Positions 7,481 to 14,699 of a stretch of 19,115 bases of DNA are shown one piece after another (position 1 is the stretch's first letter; each line of letters starts with the position of its first letter). Position numbers and translations under genes: made by a program. Under the pieces are notes generated by a model. The model was not told the DNA's origin. It did no database searches and saw nothing but the letters and a program-made list of their open reading frames with translations. Source of the stretch: DASZZV01 sp035544835 (lineage in GTDB: Bacteria > Acidobacteriota > Thermoanaerobaculia > Gp7-AA8); NCBI GenBank assembly GCA_035544835.1, contig DASZZV010000108.1, forward strand, positions 1 through 19,115, written 5' to 3'.

Positions 7481-8767
7481 ATGAAGAGCCCTTCCGTGGC
7501 GGTAAGCCGCCATATCCTCCCTTCCGGCCTCACCGTATTGATTGAAACGCTACCTTATGTTCGCTCGGTGGCTCTGGGGTATTACCTCAGGACCGGTTCG
7601 GCGGCAGAAGAGAAGGAGTTCGGAGGTGCATCACACTTCCTCGAGCACCTCGTCTTCAAGGGAACGGAGAAACGGTCGACCGCCGATATTGCCCTGGTCA
7701 TCGACAAGCTCGGAGGAGATGTCGATGCTTTCACGGGGAAGGAGTACACCTCCTTTTACGCTCACGTCCTCGATGAACAAGTCGAGGAGGCCCTCGACCT
7801 CCTGACCGATATCGTTCGCAATCCGCGCTTCTCGAAAGACGACCTGGAGATGGAGCGTGGCGTGATCCTCGAAGAGATCAAGATGGTGGAGGACACCCCG
7901 GACGACCTGGTTCACGAGCTGTTCGTGACCACCTTCTGGCCCGATCATCCGCTGGGGCGCCCCATCCTCGGCACCGAGGAGACGGTCAATGGGCTGAGTC
8001 GGGAGCAGATTCAGACTCACTATGCCGGGACCTTTCACCCATCGAACATAATCTTCTGCGCATCCGGGAACGTGAAGCCCAGTCAGATCGTCGGCTATCT
8101 GGAGAAAGCCTTTCCCGAGGTCTCTGCTGCCCGGTTCCCGTCGCTCTGGTCGATTCCCGAGCCGCGGCAACACGTGCTCCTGCGCGAGAAGCGCGAGCTC
8201 GAGCAGGTGCATCTGTGCCTCGGGAGCCGGGGATTCCCGCAGCAGGATGAGCAGCGCTACGCCGCGGCGCTGTTCAACACCGTGCTGGGCGGCGGCATGT
8301 CGTCGCGACTCTTCCAGCAGATCCGCGAGAAATTCGGCCTGGTCTACAACGTGATGTCGTATCACAACGGCCATCTCAACGGCGGCTACGAAGCCGTCTA
8401 TGCCGCCTGCGCCCCGAAAAACCTGAAGAGGGTCATCGACCTCACGCTTACCGAGATGCGGAATGTGAAAACCAACGGTGTAACGCCCGAAGAGCTCTCC
8501 AACGCCAAGCGCTACCTCAAGGGCTCCATCCTGCTGTCGCTGGAGTCTACGGTGAGCAGAATGTCAGGGATCGCAAGGCAGGAGTACTACTTCGGTCGTC
8601 AGTATTCGCCTGACGAGATCATCGCTTACATCGATGCCGTCAGCCTCGAGGACATTCAGCGCGTGGCGCAGATCATCGTCGACCCGGATTCGCTATCGCT
8701 GACGCTGATTGGAAATTTGCGGAATCCGGGGATTACGACGGACTATCTCCGCAAGTCGGTCGCCTGA
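7481..8767 (+). CDS. M16 family zinc metallopeptidase (pitrilysin / processing-peptidase-like)
   Basis: A 428-residue peptidase of the M16 (inverzincin) family. The inverted zinc motif HFLEH is at residues 52-56 inside GGASHFLEHLVFKGT. The third zinc ligand is a Glu in GVILEEI (131 or 132), which has the usual spacing. The second half is the structurally similar but catalytically inactive domain, containing the R/Y pair region FGLVYNVMSYHNG around residue 285 that shapes the substrate pocket. The length fits single-chain bacterial M16B enzymes such as the B. subtilis YmxG/PepR type. No signal peptide is visible, so a cytoplasmic protein is likely. ATG 7481 is chosen from the conserved N-terminal strand SRHILPSGLTVLIE. 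It follows the secretion operon on the same strand after 49 bases, and a functional link is not shown. Confidence 0.95.
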   Translation: MKSPSVAVSRHILPSGLTVLIETLPYVRSVALGYYLRTGSAAEEKEFGGASHFLEHLVFKGTEKRSTADIALVIDKLGGDVDAFTGKEYTSFYAHVLDEQVEEALDLLTDIVRNPRFSKDDLEMERGVILEEIKMVEDTPDDLVHELFVTTFWPDHPLGRPILGTEETVNGLSREQIQTHYAGTFHPSNIIFCASGNVKPSQIVGYLEKAFPEVSAARFPSLWSIPEPRQHVLLREKRELEQVHLCLGSRGFPQQDEQRYAAALFNTVLGGGMSSRLFQQIREKFGLVYNVMSYHNGHLNGGYEAVYAACAPKNLKRVIDLTLTEMRNVKTNGVTPEELSNAKRYLKGSILLSLESTVSRMSGIARQEYYFGRQYSPDEIIAYIDAVSLEDIQRVAQIIVDPDSLSLTLIGNLRNPGITTDYLRKSVA

Positions 8768-8795
8768 CGCATCAGTCGTCAGAGCGATGGGAGTA

Positions 8796-8810
8796 TCGTG
8801 TTCAACACGA
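8796..8810. repeat. Short near-perfect palindrome after the M16 gene
   Basis: TCGTGTT and AACACGA form a perfect 7-bp stem around one central C, 29 bases after the M16 stop codon. No T-run follows, so it is not a standard intrinsic terminator. It directly abuts the larger nested inverted repeat, and may be part of it or an operator-like site. Confidence 0.5.
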
Positions 8811-8811
8811 C

Positions 8812-9030
8812 AGCCGCGTAGCGGCGACATCTCGTTAGCCCACGGCGTAAGCCGTGGGAATGTGATTAACGTGAGATTTCGAGCCCCGTAGGGGCGGCAT
8901 CGTCCCGGGCACGATGTCGACCGTGGTCTGGCGAGCCATGTGTCGCCCCTACGGGGCTGGACCTGAAACTACGTCCTTCAAAACCCACGGCTCACGCCGT
9001 GGGCTAACGAGATTCCGCCGCTACGCGGCT
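8812..9030. repeat. Nested inverted-repeat element (REP/REPIN-like) between convergent genes
   Basis: This stretch fills most of the 354-base gap between the M16 gene and the convergent L,D-transpeptidase gene. The left arm (8812-8858) and right arm (8984-9030) are 47 bases each and match as inverted copies at 44 of 47 positions. Each arm holds two smaller palindromes: AGCCGCGTAGCGGCG and a GTTAGCCCACGG...CCGTGGG hairpin. An inner pair, AGCCCCGTAGGGGCG (8882-8896) and its exact complement (8944-8958), flanks a core hairpin CATCGT/ACGATG (8898-8916). The stems are conserved while the linkers between them differ. This is the build of REP/REPIN elements moved by RAYT (TnpA-REP) transposases. No transposase gene is present here. 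The rest of the gap (8768-8795 and 9031-9121) holds nothing I recognise. Confidence 0.85.
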
Positions 9031-9121
9031 CGCATCACTCACGAATCTCAGACCGCAGCAACTTCGCCTCGGGTTTCGTGGAGCACCAGCATCCTCCCCG
9101 TCGCTCCACTTCCTGCAGTTG

Positions 9122-10429
9122 TCAGTGCTTCGTGTCGACGAAGGCTACCAACGTCCCCTTATCGACACGATGGGATAAATCCTCGGCGTCCCAATTGGAA
9201 AGTCTGACGCAACCATGCGACGAGGCATACCCGATCGAATCGGGGAAGGCCGTGCCGTGGATTCCGAAATGCTCCTTGCTGAGTGCCATCCACACCACAC
9301 CGACCGGTGAGTTGGGACCGGGCTGCAGATGCGCCTCGGGGTCGCTGTCGGGAACCTCATGAAACAGAGTGGGCTGGTAATGGAATTTCGGCATGTGCGC
9401 GGTCGCCACGATCTTCAGAGTCTCGTCAGGAGAAGGATCGTACTTCGACCCGAGAGTCGTCGGTGCGTGAAAGATCACATTGCCGGCGGCGTCCAATCCA
9501 TTCAGGTAGTCACCTTTCACGGAGATGATAATTTTTTTCACGTCGTTCGTACCGTCGGGATGAGCCGTTCGAACATCGGGAACGGCGATCGCCTGTCCGG
9601 CCTGGAGGCTCTTGATTGAGACGCCGGGGTTGGCGAGCTCCAGAAAGTCCGCGGTGGTGTGAAAGCGCTCGCTGAGAGCCTCTTCCAACGATTCATAGCA
9701 GAGGCAACTGAGCTTCTCCTTCTCATAAACGTCATCGGGGATCTTCGTAAAAGGACCTTTCAAGTCGTCAGCCGTAACGGTGTACTGCAGGAGCGTAGGA
9801 GCGCCTCCCCCCTTCGCCATCAATTGGCGGAAGGTCGCTTCATCGAGATTTCCGGTCGGCTCCAATCCGTTCTCACGCTGAAAGAAGAGCGCTGAGATGC
9901 CGGAGTTTTTTCCCCACCGGCCATCGACGATCCCCACCGAGTAGTTCAGGCGATCGAGCAGCACCTGGGCGCGAAGAACCGAGGGGCCACTCACGTCTCC
10001 ATCGATCGGAACGTGAATGGGGAGACTGTCGATCTGTGCGAACTGAGTTCCCTTGAGCTTCTCGGAGAATTTCTTTTCTTGTATGAAGGTGCCTGATACT
10101 GCGGGCGCGGCAGGAGCTGGCATCGGCACCGTAGTGGCGGTGGCCATTGTGGCGGTGCTTTGCTGCTGCACGGCAACCTGGCGGGCTCGGGCCTCCTGGA
10201 TCGACTTCAGTTGTCGCCACTGCGCATTGGCGCGCTCTTTCTCGAGCACGGCCGGGTCGGGGCGCTCATCGCGGCCCCCGGCGATGTCGAATTGATCCTG
10301 CACCTTGTTGACTACACGGCCGACCGCTTCACCAGCCCTCGCCGTCGTCTCCTGCGCCTTTTCCTTCGAGCAACCCCACAACACTACCGACATCAGAACG
10401 ATGAACGAGAACCTCTTCACATGCGGCAT
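9122..10429 (-). CDS. Lipoprotein L,D-transpeptidase (YkuD) with PG-binding and LysM-like domains
   Basis: A 435-residue cell-wall enzyme that would form or exchange 3-3 peptidoglycan crosslinks, or attach proteins, in the periplasm. The chosen start (ATG, complement of 10427-10429) has a Shine-Dalgarno AGGGAGA just upstream and opens a clean lipoprotein signal ending LWGC (Cys20). A frame extension to 10507 adds an implausible N-terminus. An Ala/Gln-rich linker (about 60-115) leads to a PG_binding_1 domain (about 147-205, LNYSVGIVDGRWG...FQRENGL). A LysM-like segment (about 246-285, ending LQAGQAIAVP) is next, then the YkuD domain (about 297-433) with catalytic motif HGTAFP...SSHGCVRLSN: His391, His405 and Cys407. 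It is convergent with the M16 gene and divergent from recN. Confidence 0.93.
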   Translation of the reverse strand: MPHVKRFSFIVLMSVVLWGCSKEKAQETTARAGEAVGRVVNKVQDQFDIAGGRDERPDPAVLEKERANAQWRQLKSIQEARARQVAVQQQSTATMATATTVPMPAPAAPAVSGTFIQEKKFSEKLKGTQFAQIDSLPIHVPIDGDVSGPSVLRAQVLLDRLNYSVGIVDGRWGKNSGISALFFQRENGLEPTGNLDEATFRQLMAKGGGAPTLLQYTVTADDLKGPFTKIPDDVYEKEKLSCLCYESLEEALSERFHTTADFLELANPGVSIKSLQAGQAIAVPDVRTAHPDGTNDVKKIIISVKGDYLNGLDAAGNVIFHAPTTLGSKYDPSPDETLKIVATAHMPKFHYQPTLFHEVPDSDPEAHLQPGPNSPVGVVWMALSKEHFGIHGTAFPDSIGYASSHGCVRLSNWDAEDLSHRVDKGTLVAFVDTKH

Positions 10430-10651
10430 AACTTCTCCCTGCCGACATGGAAAAGCAAAGATGCTGCCGACAGGTGCGAACATGAAAACGACGAAGACGG
10501 CTTTCATCCCCGAGTCGCATCAGAGGATACCTCGGAGCAGACCGGTCAGAAAGGCCGTTCGGGATGAGCTGAAGACGTTCGGAACCGCGATAAGGGTCTA
10601 CATCGGTGCAGGCGCGCCCTGCCCGGGCTTGTCTTACCCATGACACAGTTT
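10430..10651. other. Non-coding, 5' flank of the L,D-transpeptidase gene
   Basis: This is the first part of a 600-base gap between divergent genes. Frames through it look like chance GC-rich openings: none has a ribosome site plus recognisable protein. It should contain the promoter of the leftward L,D-transpeptidase gene, but I see no convincing hexamer pair. Near 10607-10628 two short palindromes occur (GGCGCGCC and GCCCGGGC), which may mark the edge of the adjoining repeat cluster. Confidence 0.5.
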
Positions 10652-10920
10652 GCGCCGAGCGGGCTACAGGCGCCCGCTCCCTGGAGTTTGGAAATTCCTG
10701 GGCGGCCCGGAGGGCCAGTAAGCCGGTAGCCAGTGGTGAGCGAAGCGAACCACTGGACGCGAGATCACAACGATTCTTTTTTTTCGGAGCCCCGGCAGGG
10801 GCGCGAGCGATCGACAGAAGAGCGCGTCCAATCGAGGCATCCGGTGGCGGCTTTCGCCCTGCCTCACACACCGGGCTCCGCCCGGTGGCGCCGAGCGGGC
10901 GAGGCGCTCGCTCCCCTCGG
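10652..10920. repeat. Cluster of GC-rich hairpin repeats bounded by a 13-base direct repeat
   Basis: At least five hairpins lie in 270 bases. They are GAGCGGG/CCCGCTC (10657-10679), GGCCC/GGGCC (10704-10716), CCAGTGGT/ACCACTGG (10730-10756), GCCCC/GGGGC (10789-10802) and CACCGGGC/GCCCGGTG (10869-10887). The block is bounded by GCGCCGAGCGGGC at 10652-10664 and again at 10888-10900, each followed by a similar GGCGC(C/T)CGCTCCC tail. An 8-T run at 10777-10784 lies about 20 bases after the third hairpin. The stems differ in sequence from those at 8812-9030, so this is a second repeat family. No transposase gene is present. No protein is supported here. Confidence 0.75.
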
Positions 10921-10976
10921 TTGAGAATTCGAGCCATTCGTTATCGCCACCTGCTGACTTGCACAACCAGTTACTC

Positions 10977-11006
10977 TTGACCGGCTTTCGACGGGGTTGC
11001 TACGAT
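10977..11006 (+). promoter_or_regulatory. recN: Candidate sigma-70-type promoter of recN
   Basis: TTGACC (10977-10982) and TACGAT (11001-11006) are separated by 18 bases. The -10 is preceded by TGC, giving an extended -10 context. Transcription would start near 11013, a few bases ahead of ATG 11030, leaving a very short leader. This argues against an upstream TTG start at 10997, which would lie before the transcript start. I see no clear SOS (LexA) operator. Confidence 0.5.
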
Positions 11007-11029
11007 CCCAACGTCCTTCCGTCCACGAA

Positions 11030-12796
11030 ATGATCACCTACCTCAAGATCAGGAATCTCGCGATCGTCGAAGAATTCGAGATCGAGCCGGGCGGCGCGTT
11101 CAACGTCCTCACCGGCGAGACCGGCGCCGGAAAATCGCTACTGATCGATTCCCTCGAGTTTCTGACCGGCGCTCGCGGTACTTCGGAATCAGTCCGAACC
11201 GGCGAGGACAGGATGGTGGCCGAAGCTGTGTTTCATCTGCCGTCTACACTGCGCGGCGCCCTCGATGAACAGGGAATTGAGGCTGCCGAGAACAACGATG
11301 CGCTGGAAGTGATCGTCAAAAGAGACTTTTCCCGCACTGGACGAGGTCGCGTTTCGGTGAATGGCTCGGTCATCACCGTACGCGAGCTACAGGAGCTCGG
11401 CGGGCGACTCATTGAGATTCACGGCCAGAACGAATCGCAGGAGAGAATCGCCGGGCGGAGCTTTCGCGACCTGCTGGATCACTTCGGCGGTCACGATGAT
11501 CTGGTGATGCGCGCAGCCGACCACTTTGCGGCGTATCGGAAAACTGCCGCCGATCTCCGGCAGCTTTCCGATCAGCAGAAGGATCGTTCACTCAAACTCG
11601 ACCTGCTCCAGTATCAGATCCGCGAGATCAGCGAGGCGCGGCTCCACCCGGGCGAAGAAGAGGAGCTTCGAAGTGAGCGGAGTCTTCTGGCGAATGCCCA
11701 CGCCCTGATCACAGCCACGGCCTCGGCGTTCGGAATGCTTCAGGATGACGAAGACTCGGCAGTCGAGAAACTGGCTCGTTCCGCCCAACTCCTGAATCCG
11801 CTGATCGCCTCCGTCGAAAGCATCGAGAAGATTCACGGTGAGCTCGACGAGCTTCGCTACAGACTGCAGGATATTTCGCGTTCCATTGCCGACATCGGCG
11901 CATCGGTTCGAATCGACCCCGAGCGTCTCGATGAGATCGAAGACCGGCTGGTTACGATCGAACGACTGAAGAAGAAGTATGGTCCGAACATCGAAGCGAT
12001 CCTTCAGCATTTCGAGCTCAGCGCTCGTGAGCACGAGCAACTGTCTGACTTCGAGACCAGTCTGGGCCGCCTCGAAAATGACAATCACGGCGCACTGACG
12101 CGATACCAGAACGACGCCACTTTGCTTTCGCAGAATCGGGCGAAGGCAGCACGAGCCTTCGAGGCGGCGGTACAAAAGGAGCTTGGCGATCTGGCCATGG
12201 AAGGGACGACGATTCGCGTGGCCATCGCTACGGCCCGCGAGGAAGGGTCGCCACTGATCATCTCAGGACACTCCGTGGCCTTCGGCTCCGATGGATACGA
12301 TCGCATCGAGCTACTGATCGCCCCAAACAAAGGCGAGGAGCTCCGCCCGTTAGCCAGAATTGCATCGGGTGGTGAGCTATCGCGAATCCAGCTGGCCATC
12401 GTCACCGCTCTTTTCAAGCAGCGGAAGTCCGAAGGAGCCGCGACACTGGTCTTCGACGAGATCGATTCCGGTGTAGGTGGCAATATCGCAGAGGTCATCG
12501 GCCGCAAGCTCCAGGAGATCGCAGCCGATCATCAGGTACTCTGCGTTACGCATCTTCCGCAGATTGCCAGCATGGCTCAGACACACTTCCGCGTCTGGAA
12601 AGAGGATGTCGACGGGCGCACCCGGGCCAGAATCGAGAAACTCGAGGGCCGACAGGAACGAATTGCGGAGATCGCGCGCATGCTCGGTGGCGAGGCCGTG
12701 GTCGAATCGGCGCGCAGACATGCCGCGGAGTTACTGGACCAGAGCGCGCCCCGCGCCCGGAAGGGGCGCCTGACCGTCGCTGTTCCCAAGGGCTGA
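11030..12796 (+). CDS. recN: DNA repair protein RecN
   Basis: A 588-residue SMC-like ATPase that acts in double-strand break repair by holding DNA ends or sister duplexes. It is a cytoplasmic, DNA-associated protein. N-terminal MITYLKIRNLAIVEEFEIEPG and Walker A GETGAGKS (residues 29-36) are diagnostic, followed by the GQNESQ segment near 130. A coiled-coil middle (about 150-370) follows; it is shorter than in SMC proteins, as is normal for RecN. The C-terminal head has the ABC signature ASGGELSRIQLA (from 445), Walker B LVFDEIDSGVGG (from 473) and the VTHLPQIA switch. Length and start match the family. The ATG is preferred over TTG 10997 because the extra 11 residues are not family-like. Ribosome site is weak, fitting a short leader. 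Confidence 0.97.
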   Translation: MITYLKIRNLAIVEEFEIEPGGAFNVLTGETGAGKSLLIDSLEFLTGARGTSESVRTGEDRMVAEAVFHLPSTLRGALDEQGIEAAENNDALEVIVKRDFSRTGRGRVSVNGSVITVRELQELGGRLIEIHGQNESQERIAGRSFRDLLDHFGGHDDLVMRAADHFAAYRKTAADLRQLSDQQKDRSLKLDLLQYQIREISEARLHPGEEEELRSERSLLANAHALITATASAFGMLQDDEDSAVEKLARSAQLLNPLIASVESIEKIHGELDELRYRLQDISRSIADIGASVRIDPERLDEIEDRLVTIERLKKKYGPNIEAILQHFELSAREHEQLSDFETSLGRLENDNHGALTRYQNDATLLSQNRAKAARAFEAAVQKELGDLAMEGTTIRVAIATAREEGSPLIISGHSVAFGSDGYDRIELLIAPNKGEELRPLARIASGGELSRIQLAIVTALFKQRKSEGAATLVFDEIDSGVGGNIAEVIGRKLQEIAADHQVLCVTHLPQIASMAQTHFRVWKEDVDGRTRARIEKLEGRQERIAEIARMLGGEAVVESARRHAAELLDQSAPRARKGRLTVAVPKG

Positions 12797-12844
12797 TGAC
12801 TAATCTGCATGCCCTCGGCCTCCGCAGCAGAAAAAGGGTGAGAA

Positions 12845-13873
12845 GTGCGGGCTGATCGTCACTCGAGGCACCGACTCTTCGCTCCGCTTGGCGACCGCGG
12901 TCAGAAGGCGCTCGGGGATGCTCGCGTAGCCATCGTCGGCTGTGGAGCCCTGGGCAGCCGCTCCGCTGAGCTTCTGGGACGCGCCGGAGTTGGAACGGGG
13001 CGAGGACACCTGCGCGTCATCGATCGCGACTACGTCGAGGAGAGCAACCTGCAGCGCCAGGCACTCTTTGACTCAGCCGACGCCGATCGCGCCACTCCGA
13101 AAGCGACCGCGGTGGCCGCTCATCTCAAGGCCATCGACCCGAGCCTTCTATGCCAGACACACGTACGGGAGCTCAATGCCGGAAATGCGCTCGAGTTGCT
13201 TCGCGATGTCGACCTCATCATCGACGGCACCGACAACTTTCGAGCGCGATATCTCATCAACGATGCGGCACTGTCGCTCGGGATCCCGTGGATCTACGGC
13301 GGCGCAGTCGGAAGTCGTGGCATCGTCGCATTCTTCGACCCGCACGCCACTCCCTGCCTGCGCTGTCTGCTCGAGGATGTCCCCGCCTTCGGAGTCGCCG
13401 ACAGCTGCGAGACGGCCGGCATCATCACACCGCTTCCGGCCATGGTGGCGGCATTGCAGGTCGCAGCGGCAATGCGGTGGATTGTCGAGAAGTCTTTTCA
13501 GCGCGGAGTGACGACCTTCGACCTCTGGAAGGGTGAAGCAATGCAGGTGAGTCTCGGCTCTGCCGTTCCCGCGCCCGACTGTCCTTCCTGCGGATCGCGG
13601 CTCTTTCCAGCGCTTCACGATCAGCCCGAAGAGGTTGTCACGCTCTGCGGACGCAACTCCGTCCAGGTTTTTTCCAGCATTTCAGCAGATCTCGACTCGA
13701 CGGCCAGGCGTTTCGACCAGATCGGCAGAACGGTCCGCCGCCATCACGACTCCCTCTCGGCCGACATCCCTGAGGGCATGATCACCCTCTTCCGCGACGG
13801 TCGAATCATCGTCGAGGGGACCACCGACGTTCTGGATGCGAAGTCGATCATCGCGCGCTACCTTGGTGGCTGA
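12845..13873 (+). CDS. HesA/MoeB/ThiF-family adenylyltransferase (E1-like), long ThiF-type
   Basis: A 342-residue E1-like enzyme. Relatives adenylate the C-terminal Gly-Gly of small sulfur-carrier proteins (ThiS, MoaD) for thiamin or molybdopterin synthesis. It has the nucleotide motif GCGALG (residues 32-37), ESNLQRQ (66-72), the TPKAT lysine region, DGTDN (127-131), a zinc pair CLRC (171-174) with CPSC (246-249), and Cys188 in SCETAGII at the usual catalytic-cysteine position. After the zinc site, about 80 extra residues (from LCGRNSVQV to the end ITLFRDGRIIVEGTTD...ARYLGG) resemble the extension of Bacillus-type ThiF. The start is GTG 12845, preceded by AAAGGGTGAGA. No carrier-protein gene is visible nearby. 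It overlaps the tsaC-like gene by one base. Confidence 0.88.
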   Translation: MRADRHSRHRLFAPLGDRGQKALGDARVAIVGCGALGSRSAELLGRAGVGTGRGHLRVIDRDYVEESNLQRQALFDSADADRATPKATAVAAHLKAIDPSLLCQTHVRELNAGNALELLRDVDLIIDGTDNFRARYLINDAALSLGIPWIYGGAVGSRGIVAFFDPHATPCLRCLLEDVPAFGVADSCETAGIITPLPAMVAALQVAAAMRWIVEKSFQRGVTTFDLWKGEAMQVSLGSAVPAPDCPSCGSRLFPALHDQPEEVVTLCGRNSVQVFSSISADLDSTARRFDQIGRTVRRHHDSLSADIPEGMITLFRDGRIIVEGTTDVLDAKSIIARYLGG

Positions 13874-14511
13874 TGACGACCCGCTGGCCTGCCTCAGATC
13901 GTGAATCGGGACCGGGTGACGACGCCCTCAAGGCGATCGCCATGCTCATCCGTGACGACGAAGTTGTCATCCTCCCGACCGACACCGTCTATGGCCTTCA
14001 CGGCAAGGCTCTCAGTGAGACGGCCGCAGCGCGAATCGGTGAGCTCAAGGGTCGGGCAGACGACAAGCCCTATGTTGTCCTCTGCGCCACGCCACGGGAC
14101 CTCGACCTGATGGGCGTCACGGCGACCAGCGATATTACTTCCTATCTCATCGAAGCCTGGCCCGCTTCACTGACCGCCGTTCTCCCCATCGAGGTGCCCA
14201 TCCCGGCCAGCCGCGGCAAGCTGAGTCTGGCCATCCGTATCCCCCGGCTGCCCTGGCTGAGACATTTGATGGAGAGCACCGGCCCGCTGATCTCGACGAG
14301 CGTAAACCGCAGCGGCGGACCGGAGGCGAGTGAAGTCGCCGACATCGAGCCCGAGATCGCAGGTCGAGTCTCAGGAATCGTCGATTCCGGGCCGATTTCG
14401 GGCCGCGCATCGACCATCGTGGACTTCACCTCGGACCCTCCGTCGCTGCTCCGTGAGGGAGACTTTGCCTTTGCACAGAATCTGTGGAAAAAGGCGCGGA
14501 AATCCCTGTGA
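13873..14511 (+). CDS. tsaC: TsaC/YrdC-family threonylcarbamoyl-AMP synthase
   Basis: A 212-residue Sua5/YciO/YrdC-fold protein. The family makes L-threonylcarbamoyl-AMP from threonine, bicarbonate and ATP, the first step of the t6A modification at position 37 of ANN-decoding tRNAs. Supporting motifs are VILPTDTVYGLHG (about 32-44), LKGRADDKPYVVL (59-70, the K-R-x-x-x-K-P region), PASLTAVLP and ISTSVNRSG (about 139-148). It lacks the C-terminal Sua5 domain, so it is the short TsaC type. Family members YciO and HypF-like proteins share the fold, and a role in t6A is likely but not proven by this fragment alone. Start ATG 13873 overlaps the preceding stop (TGATG). Confidence 0.9.
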   Translation: MTTRWPASDRESGPGDDALKAIAMLIRDDEVVILPTDTVYGLHGKALSETAAARIGELKGRADDKPYVVLCATPRDLDLMGVTATSDITSYLIEAWPASLTAVLPIEVPIPASRGKLSLAIRIPRLPWLRHLMESTGPLISTSVNRSGGPEASEVADIEPEIAGRVSGIVDSGPISGRASTIVDFTSDPPSLLREGDFAFAQNLWKKARKSL

Positions 14512-14699
14512 AAAACGCAGCAAAGTGCCGTTTCATCGCACGTAGAGCAAACTGCACAACGCTATGGGCGAAGTAACGCATCTCTATGACCTGCAATGAG
14601 TTGTTGCTAAAACACGATTCGCATTCCCAGTGACGAAACGAACGAGCGGAGAGATCGGTGTTTTTCATCACAGAGAATCGAGAAAAGCCTTGACCTGGG
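14512..14699. other. Convergent intergenic spacer, nothing recognised
   Basis: These 188 bases lie between the ends of the tsaC-like and mgtE genes, and are more AT-rich than the flanks. I find no hairpin followed by a T-run. The only palindrome is a small TGACC/GGTCA at 14691-14702, which crosses the mgtE stop codon. No ORF or RNA gene is supported. Confidence 0.5.

Noticed and set aside
7631..8374. A 247-codon minus-strand open frame inside the M16 peptidase gene
   Set aside because: It mirrors the codon pattern of a clear M16 gene, and no domain or ribosome site supports it.
10430..10507. Upstream extension of the L,D-transpeptidase start to 10507
   Set aside because: A good Shine-Dalgarno and a lipoprotein signal begin at the ATG whose complement is 10427-10429.
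10777..10784. Run of eight T after the 10730-10756 hairpin, possible terminator
   Set aside because: The T-run is about 20 bases from the stem, and no rightward gene upstream would need terminating.
10329..10937. A 202-codon minus-strand frame across the hairpin cluster and the start of the L,D-transpeptidase gene
   Set aside because: The product is Arg/Pro/Ala-rich, crosses several hairpins, has no family pattern and overlaps a real gene in another frame.
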